A stretch of 64,000 bases of DNA, taken from the NCBI GenBank assembly GCA_033439265.1, contig JAVTVX010000004.1:16691701-16755700 (forward strand). Reading direction: 5' to 3'. The notes beneath the pieces were generated by a model. It made no database searches and was not told the origin of the DNA. It saw only the letters and a program-made list of their open reading frames with translations. Both the position numbers and the translations under genes were made by a program. Numbering within the stretch: position 1 is the stretch's first letter; each line of letters begins with the position of its first letter. Below are positions 46,578 to 63,423 of this stretch, piece after piece. Origin of the DNA: Dillenia suffruticosa. Taxonomy: Eukaryota; Streptophyta; Magnoliopsida; Dilleniales; Dilleniaceae.

Positions 46578-49500
46578 ATGGACGAAGACGAATGGGTCAA
46601 GACAGCGACCATCAACGACTCTCTCGTCGTCGACTTACTTATGCAGCTTAAAAAGTCCCCGCCGACGAGAACTGGGAAAGCCTCGATTTTGCGGCTCGAT
46701 TGGAAAGGACGTCAGCGTCGAACGAAGCCGGTCACTCTCCGTCTCGTTGAAGATAATATCAAAAGAGGCGAGCCCGCTCGAGCCAGTCCCACCACGCCGC
46801 TTTCCTGGAGCCGCGCCACCTCTCCCAGTGCCGAAGCCACAGCCGACGCCGACAAATCTAAGGTTCGCCTAACAAACAAAACACTCACTCAATATGTATC
46901 TACATATTGCTTGCCTTTTCCATGCTTCGTGATATGTATTTTTGTGACCGGAATACCCCCGAAATATTACTTTATTTACGACGTTTCGTTAGAGAGAATC
47001 TAATAACCGTTTTATTCGGTTCCGAATTTACAAAATTGCCCCTTATGTGAACCATCCTCATGCTTCTTCCATTAACTTACGGATCTGAAACTCCCCGATC
47101 GTTTTTTTCCATTCTTACGATATTGTCGTTGACCAAAATACCCTTATCATCAATATCTCTCTCAACTCTATAAACCTTTCCATTTTAATTAATCAATTTT
47201 ATTGCCTTTTGTTCATGGAGTGTTAGACTTCAACGCATTTGCATCAGTCAAAAGATTGAAAACCCTGTCACGTTTTTCTCTCTCCTGCCTTTTCAACTCA
47301 CGTATATTATATTTGCTTGGCCATTATAAAAGGACCAAAATGCCCTTCGGGGTAGTTTCGTCAAATTGAAAATCAATTCCTTGTTTTCTTCATACTCTCG
47401 TTCCTCGCTGTGTCTTCTCCTCTGTTTGGTAAAATCACGAAAAGATCCTCCGTTGGGATAATGCCCTGAACCTTTTTGCGCTGTGGGGGTAAAGGACAAA
47501 ATGGTCAGAATAAAGTAGGGATTCCTGCAATATCGGTTGCGTGTAGTAGTGGTCATTGGGCAACACGTCTACGTTCGGTTTGGTAGATTGTTGTTAGTGG
47601 TTATGTGCTATATGTTGGTGTATCCCTTCTACCCTGAGAGTAATTATCTGGTGTAGTCGCACCTATTTCTTCTTGCCCCTGGACTCCACTTGAGAATGAG
47701 ATGGTGACATGGTGTGGACTTGGTGTTTGTATTTGTATTTGTATTTTTTATTATTTTATTTGGTGGGGTACAAGGATTAAAGGTCAGAATGAAATGGTTT
47801 GTAGCGGTAGATTTGAATATGTGAGTGTGAAGATAGGTGCTTTTGGGTGCAATAAAATTGTGGGAACAGTATTAATCGCTATTAGGTGGGGTTTAGTTAT
47901 CCTTCCACTTTTTATACGGACAAATGTGGGTCTTTACTCTTGCAACAAATGATTTTTCTAACTGGGGTTTGGAAATTATGGTTCAAGAGTATGTCTTTGA
48001 TGCTATTAAATGAGGGATATTACTATTGAAAATTATGGGTCCTCTTTCTTGACATAAAATTTATAGGAGGACGATATTCATGTTTTATGTTACGTGTAGT
48101 TCATTGTTTTATCACAATTAATTTGTATATGTGCAGAAGAAATTTTTTAAGAATTTTTGGGTAGAGAGATATTAGGAAAAGGAAATTGTGCAAATGTGAA
48201 ATTATCCAAAAGCTAAGCAAGAAAGAGACAGATGTTGTAATCCTGACCCTATGGATGCTCAACTTTAATCCCAGCGTTAGACAGGGATAGAAAAGTTGAC
48301 TGTTGGAAACCATTCTTGGTCACTCTTTAAGTGCTCGTAGGTCCAATTCTGGCCTTGCTTGAACTAAACTAAGTGGATAGATAAGAAGTTTCCTTGTATG
48401 ACAGGGGATTTTACATTCTAGTGGTTTCGTATGGCCTTGCTTCAAATTGCATATATTTTTAGCTGTTTCTTGGGAAGGACTAAAGCTCCTAGGGGCTGGA
48501 AGCTAACAGGATAGCCTTTTTTTTTTAAAATGTACAATAAGGTTATTATTGTTGTCATGAAACAGTTTAATGAGCATGCATATTTAACAAATCAGGTGCA
48601 CTATTTTTTTTTTAACGTTTTGCAATTGATAATTGATTGATTAATTCGGATTCTTTGATATGATTTTTCAGGCTGTTGCAACAAGTCGCACAACCCCCAC
48701 CAAGAGGTTAAAAAGAAAGGTAATTTGAAATATACAAGTTTATTCTAAAGCAAAGGAATTCTTTGATTTGGGTACAGAGAAAATTTATGTGGCTAACAAA
48801 GCATAAAATTTTCCTGCTCAACCCTTAAAAATTGCAGTATTTGAATATTTTGCTGTATTATCATATGTTAATTGGACAGCGTCAAGCCTTATGGCTTACA
48901 TAGTATGCCCTGTTATGTTGTATTCCTTTATTGATGTTCTAATAGCTGTCATGTTGCTATAGTTCCAACATTTCAACCATGGATGAGGCTTATGTTCTTT
49001 TTGGTGATTATTTGTTTTATTTTCATTATCACATAAGTGGAAGCAGTCTGTTACTTCGCAGAGGTGGATATATACATTTTCTTCTTTTGTGCAGACATTA
49101 GCTGAACTTAAAGAGGAGGAGAGCGTACTACTAAAGGAAAGAATGCATCTGAAAAAGGTAAACTACTTGCATTTGAAGGGTGTCTTGGACTCATCTTGTT
49201 ATATGATTTGGGATTAATTTGTTATATTCCTTTTATCTAGGAAGTGGCCACATTAAATGCTACCATGGCAAAAGAGAGAGCCAACAACGAAAAGCTGAAG
49301 AGAAGAAAGGTAGACCTTGCACTATGCGACTTTACCTGTTTGTCCCCTCGTGTCATCCTTCGTGTTATTGGTATCTTGTTGGAATCATGTTGATGGTTTT
49401 GCAGAATATCCATGAATCCATCCTCTTTTCCACTCTTTTGGCTTGGTGTCCACATCAAAAAAGCTTAACAGATGTAGGATTAAGGGAAAGATTTCAGAAT

Positions 49501-51204
49501 AGGTAATAGAAAATTGTCATTGGACAATAACTTGGTAGTACATCTCTTAGAATGTACTGTTAATTAAGGCTGCCTTACATATGCTTGTAATGGTAATATG
49601 GGGTTTCTGGAAGTAGTGTTGCATGTCATGAAGCAAATACAAACCGAGTGCTGGAGCTGTAGGTTACCATCCGATCCATGTAACTGTGCTTTGCTTGTTG
49701 TGCCCTTTTACCCTTCATGATCCTACAAAGAAGTAAACATGCACATGGGTATGCATGTTGTTTTAGTACTGTCATAACAGTCAATAGCACAGTCAACAGC
49801 TTCCTAAACAAAGGTAGCACTAGTTACTTTATTTCCATGGGTTTGATGCCACGGCTTTTTAAAGAAGAGAAAAATTGTGAAATACAAAAGGGGAGATGGA
49901 TGCACACATCATTGTCGGAAGGACTGTGCTGTACCCATATAAGTTGTCTAGCTTTTCTGTCAAACTCAATACTGTATCAACATTGAACATTCAATTGAAC
50001 TAAACTTGACAAGGAAGGACTGTGCTGTTCCCATATGAATTGTCTAGCTTTTCTGTCAAACTCTACTGTATCAACATTGAACGTTCTATTGAACTAAACC
50101 TGACAAGGTTACGGGTCCTAAGAGAGAGAATAGTTGTTAAGTTTTGGTTCTTAGTTTTAAAAGTGCAAATTAAGATTTTTTGAGTGACTAACTTGTCCTT
50201 AAATAAAAAGGTCTAAGAGTGAATAATTTGGCAGATAGCTTTGTTATGCACTTCAACTAGTAGAGCTATTATATTATTCCCACCGTAAGTGCCTATAACC
50301 TGAAAGAATTATGTTATCAATTAGTTTCAGGCTTAAGAAATTCCACACCCATGCAACTATGTTTCTTCCTGCCCATAATTTCCACCTTGGTGTTGTTTCC
50401 CATGCTCCAGGAGTGTATATGTCCCCCTTGTTATGTGGTCTGATTTTATTATTAGTTTATTTAATATAACAGCCTTTTAGAATGAACTTTCACAAACTGT
50501 AATATAATAAGAATCTTAAAAATGAGGACAACTTTAGTTATCTCCAGTGCAGATGTGCTCCTGACAAACAAAAGGGAAATTGTGACAGAACCTAATTTAA
50601 TATTACTGTCTTTATGGCTAATAGTGAATCGAATGAAAAGGACACTACTTACTGCTGATATATTCTTGTCGTGTCCTTGGATTCTGAATGAAATTCTCAT
50701 TAGTCCTTGTCGGTTGTCTTGTTACCTTGCAATTTCCGAAATTGTCTCTACTGTTGCATGAGAAATCAACAGGAAAGCGACATATGTTGGTATCGTCCTA
50801 GAACTGTTATACTTGTCGATAGTATTCTGTTTGGTGGCTATTTTACATTTTATTATTGGATTAAGGTCTGTTATTCTTCTAAGAGTGAATTTTTGCCCGC
50901 CTACACAGACACCCACACACAAATAAAACAGGAAGGTTGATAATTTTATATATTTTGACAGCTCGATTTGCATCTACAAATGGAAGGCGAAAGGATAGAT
51001 GCTTCTGTTTCATCGAGCCAAGCAATAACTGGCCAAGAGCCTGGTGAAGTTGGAGCGGATGAACATCTTTCTGCGTGGGGTCCACCACGAGAAGCCTCCT
51101 TTAAGTTGGAGCAGGAGGCTGCTAGTTTAAAAACTTCGTTTCTGCTACCCGATCTTAACCTTCCTTTGGAGGAAACTGGAGAGTTTTTACACGGAATGGC
51201 CTGA
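46578..51204 (+). CDS. Coiled-coil protein with basic region and EAR-type DLNLP motif
   Basis: Five exons: 46578-46862, 48672-48719, 49095-49157, 49241-49309 and 50962-51204. All introns are GT-AG and in phase 0, and the protein has 235 residues. Residues 1-95 start MDEDEWVKTATINDSLVVDL and contain ILRLDWKGRQRRTK and a Ser/Pro/Ala-rich tail. Residues 100-160 are basic then helical: PTKRLKRK, LAELKEEESVLLKERMHLKK, ATLNATMAKERANNEKLKRR, with Leu spacing like a leucine zipper. The C-terminus contains LLPDLNLPLEE (DLNLP at 219-223), an EAR-type motif known to recruit TOPLESS-class corepressors. A nuclear regulatory or adaptor role is an inference. I do not recognise the family by name, and the basic region lacks a clear bZIP N-x7-R signature. 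The start is chosen because it follows the TATA box. Confidence 0.82.
49917..50107 (+). repeat. 96-bp tandem duplication in intron 4
   Basis: Two adjacent copies begin GGAAGGACTGTGCTGT (49917 and 50013) and share TTGTCTAGCTTTTCTGTC and TGTATCAACATTGAAC, with a few substitutions and a small indel. Confidence 0.9.
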
Positions 51205-54894
<3,690 letters not shown>

Positions 54895-54973
54895 TATCCA
54901 TAAAAATATGATAATTAAAAATTTGATTAAGAAAATAGTTTTACATAAAATAAGTGGTGTAAAAAATTTGAAT
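54895..54973 (+). mobile_element. RTE LINE remnant, left half (split by Copia C)
   Basis: CATAAAAATATGATAATT and GATTAAGAAAATAG parallel 45055-45110 of the other RTE fragment (CGTAAAAATATAATAATT, GTTAAGAAAATGATTTTAG). The remnant continues at 62054 beyond Copia C. Confidence 0.6.
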
Positions 54974-55467
54974 TGTTGGTAAATATGTCAATGTAAGAGC
55001 ATTTTACCACAAAAGAAAAATAATTAAATTTGAATTTAAATTAAGAGATAATAGGTGGTTGACTCATTATCTTAACCCCTAAAACATCTCTCTTATCTCT
55101 ACGTGAGTTTAAAAATGATTTCTTCAATTAGAGTCGAGGCATCATTCTCACTAAGAACATATTATTGAGAGAATTGAATTTGAGTAAAATACATACTCTG
55201 TAGAGTAAGATCAATTGAAATTTAGAGAAAATTCCAAATTGAAAATTTTTTGCGTCATTTAATTATCGGATTTAGATTTGTGGAGTTGTGATATTATACT
55301 AATAACTCGTTTGATGTGGTTATCAATCCGATTGAGAGATCGTTCGAGAAAAGTTTCGTAGTTCTTGGATTTTTTGTGTCTATTTACTAAGATATATCCG
55401 AAAACTGAATTTTTTAATTTTTTTCAAAAAATCACCATACTTTTACTAGTGTCAATTAAATCTAACA
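54974..55467 (+). repeat. Left LTR of Copia C
   Basis: Runs from TGTTGGTAAATATGTC to GTCAATTAAATCTAACA. It aligns with 61557-62053 throughout (for example TTAAATTTGAATTTAAATTA in both). The primer site after it is degraded (TTGGTCAAACCGAG). Confidence 0.88.
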
Positions 55468-55984
55468 TTGGTCAAACCGAGTTAGATTTACTAAAATATT
55501 TTTCAAAATTTTTGAATATAAAAATGTAGGATAAAAAAATTTAGGTTTCAAATTATAAATGAATTTCGTGAATCCAATTATAGCACGATATTAGACATAA
55601 CTTGTAAACAACGAATAGAATTTTTTCATTATTTTTAAACCATGTTTAGACCATGAAATATAAAGTCGAAACTTTCGGTCATTAATGGTATCCGAAACTT
55701 CAAACTCTAGATTTGTTACGTTAGAGGACAAATTGATCTATGAAATTATTTTATATGTATTTTTCATGATTTGATCTACATTTTAATATATATATTTTAT
55801 ATTGTTGTCGTAGAAAATTAGATTTTCCGACATGGCCACGAAGAACCAAAAATTTGGGACACTTAATTCGTCGAGATTACGACGTGAATTCTCCAAAAAA
55901 TCGAGTTGAGCATGATTTGAGAAAATCCAATTTCGTTTTTTGGTCAAAATTGCCGTTGAAAACTGGTCCAAAATAGTTTTTCCG

Positions 55985-56345
55985 GTAGCCGAGTCACAAG
56001 GACCCGATTGCAGACCCATCGGTTGAGGAAGAACCGGCCCAGACCTATGGATGCATGCAGTGTACTTGCATTGAGGCACGTGACACTCGCGGGTGCAGGT
56101 GCGTGCACGTCACACGCGTTGAGGCATGTGATGGGTCGAGGGAAGCGGTTCAGGTCGATCCGACCCACAACCGTGTTTGACCTGCTTTCCGACTTGGTCC
56201 ACGACCCAGGGACACGGGCTGAGCGCATGAGTGCACATGCAAGATGCGCCGCGCGTATAGCATATGTGCCAACCTGTTGCCAGCGCATTGAGAAAAGTGG
56301 CAGCACGCCATCGGTGCATGGGACGTCGGGCGGAGCGTCAGGCCG
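55985..56345 (+). other. GC-rich leader segment of Copia C
   Basis: Before gag there is a GC-rich block with words such as GAGGCACGTGACAC, GCGTGCACGTCACACGCG and GAGCGCATGAGTGCACATG. It occupies the same place as 27750-28195 in Copia A. Overlapping long open frames on both strands reflect composition. Confidence 0.65.
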
Positions 56346-56589
56346 TTTTGCATTGGATTTTTCCAATTTTCTGATGGTCTCACGTCCTTATATGTGACTA
56401 TTTATGGATTTTTGTGCGCCGAATTCAAGTTCGAATAGTAAGATGCGATCTCGAGTTATGGTTTATAGTGTCCATTTACTCGTATGCTCATTTTAGGGTT
56501 TATACTCGAATCATTTAGGATTTTTTGATTCGTAGGGTTTGCAAAATTGTGAGAATAATCATTATATGTCATTAACGTCTCACTTTTCT

Positions 56590-58330
56590 ATATAATAGAG
56601 ACAATAGTTGTAATAAAAACTATCGTATTTGGTTTCGTGAAGGGAGACAAACTAAACGGTGACAATTATGAGATATAACACTGCAAGTTTTAGTTAGATT
56701 TTTAGGAACAAGAGCTAGCATAGATTCTACAGCACGAGATGAAAAATCTCGAGGAGGGTACCAAGCCTAAGGCAAAACAGGATTATGAGACGTATCGTGC
56801 ATAGAAGAGAAATGATGGACATATTAGGACAATCTTTATGAACAGCATGCATGATAATAAGATCTCGGTTTATGAGTAGTATCCTATTGCAATGTAGTTT
56901 GGATTACTCTTAAACAGTATTTTGGCTCTCGATTAGCTACTAAGTTGAGGATGTTAACCTATAGATTTATTACCTAGAAGAAAAGACCAGATCATAGCAT
57001 GAAACAACATTTTATGTACATGTTGAGTATGATTGCCTCTTTGAAGAATATAGGAGAGCCATTATCGAATGAGTTTCAGGTACTGTGAGTAATCCACTCT
57101 CTACTTGACTCTTGGGAGATTGTTAAAACCTATCTCACACACACTAAGAGTATTCGTATTTTTATGGATGTGAGTAGATATTGTGAGCTCGAGGACGAAC
57201 GTTATGAGGTGGTTAGATCTGTTTCGGGTCAAGTTTTTGTAGCAAAATTGAGTAAGGGCTCTTGGGGCACCAAGCATAAATGACACAAGCATGATAAGAA
57301 GATCAAAGGCCAAGACAAGAAGAAACCATCTGTCAAAGCCAAGGTAAGAAGAAACCATCAGTTAAAACCAACGACAAAGGACAGAAATGGAGAAAGAAAG
57401 AGCTTGATAAGAGCAAGATCAACTGCTACGTATGTAGCAAATTTTGAACATTTCGCTTATGAGTGTGGTGAGCGAAAGTATGTCTTTCTTCTTTATATGG
57501 TTTGAATTTTATATTATCTATTGTAATACTCACTAACTCTTCTCTTTTGTGAATTGTAAACTTAAAAATTGCCAACTATGTAGCTCATGATAGGAGCGCA
57601 TACATAAAATTCCACCGACTGAGTCCCCATATGAGAAGGTTGGTCCGTGATGGACTATATACACTGTATGTGATTTCTTTTAATGATATTTCTCATTTAT
57701 CTCCTATTGTCTTTACGTTTGATAGCGTATTTGATAATGTTACTATTTGGTATAATAGATTTGGTCACATAAAATAAGAGATGATGAAGCCTCTAGCTGT
57801 GAGTAGCCTGTTGGGCCTACTAACTAGGATTGAGTTGCCCCTATGTGAGTTTTGCCTTGCCGGCAAATCCATATGGAAATCATTTGGAAAGGCAATAAGA
57901 GTTGAGACTCTATTATAATTAATCAACTCCGATATTTGTGGATCTATGAATGTGAAAACTCGAAATGAAGTTATGTATTTTATTACGTTTATAGACGATT
58001 ACATGTGTTTCGGTTACGTCTATCTGATCTCGCACAAATCTAAAGTATTGGAGTATTTCAGGAGATTTATTAGCGAAATTGAGAATTAGTTAAACTTGAG
58101 AATAAATACTCTCAAAACCGATTGAGAGTACAACTATCTATCTAAGCATTTCAAATAACTCTATTTCGATAAGGGTATTATAAGATAGTTGATTATTCCT
58201 GCTACTTCCCAACAGAACGAAATAGTCGATAGAAGAAATAAGATTTTGTTGGAGATAGTGAACTCTATGATAACGCAGGCTAATTTGTTTATTTCCCATT
58301 AGGGAGATGCATTATTGACTATTGTCTACG
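56590..58330 (+). pseudogene. Copia C gag, protease and integrase remnants
   Basis: Gag is recognisable from KLNGDNYE-like sequence near 56650 and MKQHFMYMLSMIASLKNIGE near 57000. The zinc knuckle near 57423-57475 starts CYVCSKF, then frameshifts. Integrase traces follow: CEFCLAGKS near 57850, SDICGSMN near 57930 and an NRNKILLEIVNS-like piece near 58233. Stops occur throughout. Confidence 0.75.
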
Positions 58331-58399
58331 TTCTTAACCATATTTCTAACAAATTTAGTAATCAGTACCTCATATGAGTTTTGGACAGAGAGGCAGCCT

Positions 58400-60300
58400 A
58401 ATCTTAGTTACTTTAAGCCATGGTATTGTATCGCATATGTTCAAGATTTCTCGCATCCACACGAGAAAACAAGTATATTTTTATAAGATATTCTGAACAT
58501 TTCAAGGGATATGTGTTCTTAGGTGAGCATACGGACGACATAATCACTAGATTGAGTTTCATGATACCATGGTTCTGGAAACTGATTTCTCTAAGAGAGG
58601 CGAAATCAATCGAGACTTCATCTTCTATAAGATGGATAAGCCTAATGGTTTAGCTGACCCCTTGCAACGGGACTCGAAAACTTGTTACGGATCTTGATTC
58701 TTATGAGAGTGGCCCATCTAGAGGTGAGGAAACTCCCCATTCTCATAGGAGTAGTCTGGGACATGTACCTCAATGTCATTTTTCAATTGAGAATGAAATC
58801 CTCATTGTGATCTCTGAGGATAATGAGGAGTTCAAGACATTTAAGGAGGCTTTTAAGTCGTATGAAGAACCAATTGTTAAAGGTCATGAAGGAAGAGATG
58901 GAATCCATGAGATCCAATAGAGTTTGTAATCTAGATGACTTACTTGAAGATAGAAAGACTATTGGAAATAAGTGAATTTTCAAAGTCAAAAGAAAGGTTG
59001 ACAAATTAGTAAAGAGATACAAATCCTGTCAGTAGCCAATGGTTACACGTAGACAAAGGGTATTGACTATAAGAAGAATACGTCGATCCGTTTACTCTTA
59101 GCAATTGTTATGAGTATGGATTTAGAGTTATACCAGATGAACGTAAAGAACGCCTTCCCTAATGGAAGTTTGGATGAGGAGATTTACATAAAACAACCAT
59201 CTGGGCTCGTTCTAGTAGGTTAGGAGAATAAGGTTTGTCGATTTCGGAATTCAATATACGGCCTAAAATAGTTATCCAGGTGATGGTATCTGATATTTCA
59301 TGAGAAGGTAATATCTTATGGTTTTACAATAATTGAGAAAGATTATTGTGTCTATTTGATACGTTCTCATGATTCCTTTGTGATCCTGTTTCTAGATACG
59401 GACAATATAATGTTGGATGGGAACAACATTGAGTATCTGATGACTATTAAGATATGGTTATCATCATGTTTCGACATAAAGGATATGAGTAGATATAAAT
59501 TCATTCTCGGAGTTAAAATCTAGAGGGATCGTTTAAAACAAATATTGATTTTTTTTTATAAGAGATCTATATTAGAAAGATTCTCAAGTGTTTTGGGATG
59601 AGTGATTATAATCTTATAGATACTCCTATTACCAAATGTGATGGCCTGAGTTTTGAAATGTGTCACAAACTCAGGTAAAACAAGGGAAATGAGCAAAATC
59701 CCTTATTCCAGTGCAATAGGAAGTTTAATGTACGCGATATTGTGTACACGACTAGATATTTGTTATGCAATTAGTCTAATTAATAGACATCAATCAGTTC
59801 TTGGAAGGAGTCACTGGAGAGCAGTGAAAAGGATTTTTAGATATGTCAAGAGAATCGCGAACTTTTCCTTATGTTATGGAGGAGGTGATTTGCATTTTGT
59901 GAGATATTCAGACGCCGATTGGGACAGTGATCTTAATAAACGCAAATCGACATCATGTTTTGCTTTCTTGCTCAATGGTGGTGTCATTTCTTAGAGCAGT
60001 AAGAAGCAAATCTGTATGACTCTATTTACGATGGAGACTGAGTTCGTGGCTTGTTTAATTGCAGTTCAGAAGAGCGTTTGGTTCCGGAGACTATTGGATG
60101 ACTTAGAGATTATGGCAGATAATAAGAGGTCAGTGATAATCTATTTTGATAATCAAGCTGCTATCACCTACACTCTCGAGAGCCTTAATATCATAATAGG
60201 ACCAAATACATTGATACCAAATACAATTTTGTGAGAGATATCATCGATAAGGATAAAATGATCGTCAAATATACTTCTACACACAACATGGTGGCTAACT
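58400..60300 (+). pseudogene. Copia C reverse transcriptase and RNase H remnants
   Basis: RT traces run from about 58990. The catalytic loop near 59395 is degraded. 59653-59994 is the clearest part: KIPYSSAIGSLMYAILCTRL, HWRAVKRIFRYVKRI, YSDADWDSDLNKRKSTSCFA. 60016-60234 holds METEFVACLIAVQKSVWFRR and YFDNQAAITY, the RNase H end. Stops separate these parts. Confidence 0.82.
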
Positions 60301-60339
60301 CCTTCACCAAACCCATTGTTAGAAACTCGTTTATATGAC

Positions 60340-61556
60340 ATAGAGAGTCATTGCATTTGTATATATTTTGACATTTCTCATTTTGTATCGGATTGACGAT
60401 ATTGATTCTTATTACTTTTATACATATGATTATTGTACATTATTCAGTTACACATGAGTTATTATATATATTTTTTATTTAATGCACTTGTTTATTATCA
60501 TATATTCTGTGATATGATGTGATATGATAAAAAGATATGTCAGTCAGTCAGTTAAGGTCGACTCCCTCACATGAGTGATCATCTTTAATTCTGAGTGAGC
60601 AAGGATGGAAGATTTCTAGTTGTAAGAGATATTGAGAGTAGCTCTGTTAGAATATAAGTTGTCCTAATATGCGTTCAAGATGAGATCATATGTGTTATGA
60701 CCGACATGGACACACCCACATCCATATTGTCTGTAAATAGTTAGATTTAAGATCTCAGATATCACTTGCAGCTAGTGATAACGTCTCTAAGATACTCTCT
60801 CTGAGATCTCTGAGTAAACTCTTATGTGTAAATTGTGTCATATATCTATACAGTGTTAGAGAAATCTAATATATACACTTTTGAGAGATGAGAGATGAGA
60901 GAATAACATTGTAACACGTGTTTTATATCGCATGTAATAAGACGACTATGGATAATAGAAACTATACTACATGAGACGATGATCTGACCTTTATCCCCAT
61001 GCCCTACTATGTGAGACCCAAGATCCATTAGGTGAGATCTCTTGTATCTTTATTATTTTTGACTGTTTCTTGAAATCTTGGTTCAGTGATGCTACTTTAA
61101 TCAGTTTACTTATGGGTTGGAAGATAATGAGGTATAAGGAGCAGATCTAGAAAAATTACTGAATTGAGATCGATAGATTTGAGTTTGAGAAAAGAAAGAC
61201 CAATCGATATTATATTATTGTCTAGTATTCACCGACCAGTCTATTATATTTATCCATATTACAATTCAAACATAATAGTGAATATATAGTCATACAATAA
61301 TTGTGGTTCACTTTCGATGAGGAAGATGGCTCAATAAATATAACTGCGTGGAATCTCGAGTACAATGAGTTCTTTTTTATACTAATGGTGACTTCTCGAT
61401 CATGCTAACAGGTACATCAAGAAGTTTTGCTTGCAGGTGTACTCACCAATCACACGACATCCAATCTTGTATGAAAGTCCAACAGAGTGATGTGGAAGAT
61501 CGCATGAACTGTGATCTTATGATGAATGTAAAATACTCTCGTATACAAGTTGGAGA
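60340..61556 (+). other. Non-coding 3' region of Copia C
   Basis: Matches 34740-35919 of Copia A in position, length and patches of sequence. It has no coding features. Confidence 0.65.
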
Positions 61557-62053
61557 TATTAGTAAATATGCCAACTTAGGGGCATTTTATCACAAAAATA
61601 AAAATAATTAAATTTGAATTTAAATTAAGAGATAATTAGTGGTTAGCCCATTATCTCAACTCCTCCTAAAACATATCTATTGTCCCTATGTGAGTTTAAA
61701 AATGATTTTCTTTAATTAGAGTCGAGGCATCATTCTCAATAGGAACACATTGTTGAGAGAATTGAATTTGAGTGAAACACATACTCTCTAAAGTGAGATC
61801 AATTGAGAGTTTAGAGAAAATTCCAAGCAGAGAATTTTTTTGCATCATTTAATCACTGAATTTAGGGTTGTGGCATTGTGACATTGTGGTGATAAATTAT
61901 TTCACATGGTTATCATCTCGACTGAGAGATCACTTGAGAAAGATTTCATAGTTTCTAGATTTTTTGTGACTATTCATTAAGATATCCCGAAAACTCAATT
62001 TTTTAATTTTTTAAAAAATTACCATACTTCCGCTAGTGTCAATTAAATTAACA
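61557..62053 (+). repeat. Right LTR of Copia C
   Basis: Begins TATTAGTAAATATGCC (the first bases have drifted from TGTTGG) and ends GTCAATTAAATTAACA. Confidence 0.85.
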
Positions 62054-62225
62054 CGAACAAATTAAATCACCACTCTTTTTTTAAGTTGTTTTTTTAATAT
62101 TATCTTTTCTATTTTTGTTTTAAAATCTTAACTATATATATTTTTATCTCTGATATTTGTTTTTTAAATGGTCGAGTCTAAAATTTAAAATTAAAGTTAA
62201 GATTGCTATTGTTGTTATAATTTAT
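62054..62225 (+). mobile_element. RTE LINE remnant, right half with 3' tail
   Basis: CGAACAAATTAAATCACCAC matches GTACAAATTAAATTAATAC at 45127. GATATTTGTTTTTTAAATGG near 62151 matches 45174. It ends in a GTTGTT-like tail. Confidence 0.7.
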
Positions 62226-62630
62226 TTCAAGTTTAACTCTCATGTGTTTGATGAAATGACCAAAAGAGATTACGAAACTATTGAACTTCACTCTTTCATT
62301 TTCTGTAGATGAAATTCAAAATTGTCCAAAGAGATAAAATTAATTTATAGATTGCACATGTTTTGACATGAATTAACAAGGCTATTTTTTGTTGGCATTA
62401 TTCTATCACCGTTGAATGTCTTAATTTAAATTAGAATAGCGATATAAAATTACCACACACTATTCTGTTCGTACCAAAATTATTTTAGTCTTATACCATA
62501 ATTATTAACAACCGTAACGAATAGACTTTATAAAAAGTTATAAATAAAATGAGTCATTTTAATAAATTGAATCACTAGAAATTTTTATAACATTAAATTT
62601 ACAAATTAAAGTTAATAAAAACTCTTTAAG

Positions 62631-63423
62631 TAGTGGTAGACCTAAGATCCGAACACAAGGAGTGCAAAAAAATTATAAAATACTTATTTAAATAATAAAC
62701 ATGAATTATAAAAGTATACTAAAAAAATCTAAAATATTAACAAAAAAATAATTTAATGATAATATTCCAACAATCAAAAGTTTTAATTGAAAATATGTAC
62801 CTTTTCATGAGATAAATAATAGTTTTGTCTTCAAATTTGAAGACAGTTTTGATGGTTAATCGGAAAAATTGGAGAATAAAAATTTTAATATTCAATAAGT
62901 GAAGAAAATAAAAAAAGAGAATCAGAGATGTGAAAATGAAAGACATAACAGAGAGACAGAGGAAATGAAAAAGAGAGGGGAAAAAGCCGAAAGGGAAAGG
63001 AGAGGGAAAACAAAATGGATTGAAAGAGAGGCCAATAGGAAGAGGGAGAGGGGGAAAAGTTGGGGGAAGGAGGGAAGGAAAGAGGAAAAGTGCCAAAATA
63101 GGATTGTCAATGTCATACTAACATTTCTCAGGGTTGCAATCATATTTATTTTTTTCTTTTTTAAATTTAAGAACTAAAAAATATTTTTTTATTGATTTGA
63201 AGTATGCGATAGTGATATCATATTTTTTTTTTAGTTATGTGAGGGGTTTTTAAAAAAAGATTTACATAAAATTTAATCAAATAAATAAGTTTTAAAGAGG
63301 ACAAATAAGATAAAATTATAGTTAATTAGGTACAAAATAAATATGGATCATAAACACCGATTGAATTTTAGAAGATTAAGGGGTGCAATTACTCACCCTC
63401 AGCCCTTCTTAGGTCCGCCTTTG
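62631..63423. mobile_element. Non-autonomous hAT-like element
   Basis: The termini TAGTGGTAGACCTAAG and CTTAGGTCCGCCTTTG (complement CAAAGGCGGACCTAAG) are 16-bp imperfect inverted repeats. The 8-bp duplication TCTTTAAG flanks it on both sides (62623-62630 and 63424-63431). No transposase is present. The interior holds a polypurine tract. Confidence 0.8.
62897..63082 (+). repeat. Polypurine tract within the hAT-like element
   Basis: About 185 bp of mostly A/G sequence (GAAAGGGAAAGGAGAGGG, AGAGGGAGAGGGGGAAAAG and similar). The open frames here on both strands are low-complexity artefacts. Confidence 0.85.

Larger units (their letters stand above)
54974..62053 (+). mobile_element. Copia element C, heavily decayed
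   Basis: LTRs at 54974-55467 and 61557-62053 flank gag, integrase, RT and RNase H remnants in copia order on the plus strand. The flanking pentamers are TGAAT (54969-54973) and CGAAC (62054-62058), a duplication altered at two C/T positions. The layout, including a GC-rich leader and a 1.2-kb non-coding 3' region, is the same as in Copia A, so they belong to one family. Decay is far advanced. Confidence 0.88.

Noticed and set aside
62737..63177. Highly charged or Pro/Phe-rich ORFs on both strands
   Set aside because: They are translations of the polypurine tract.
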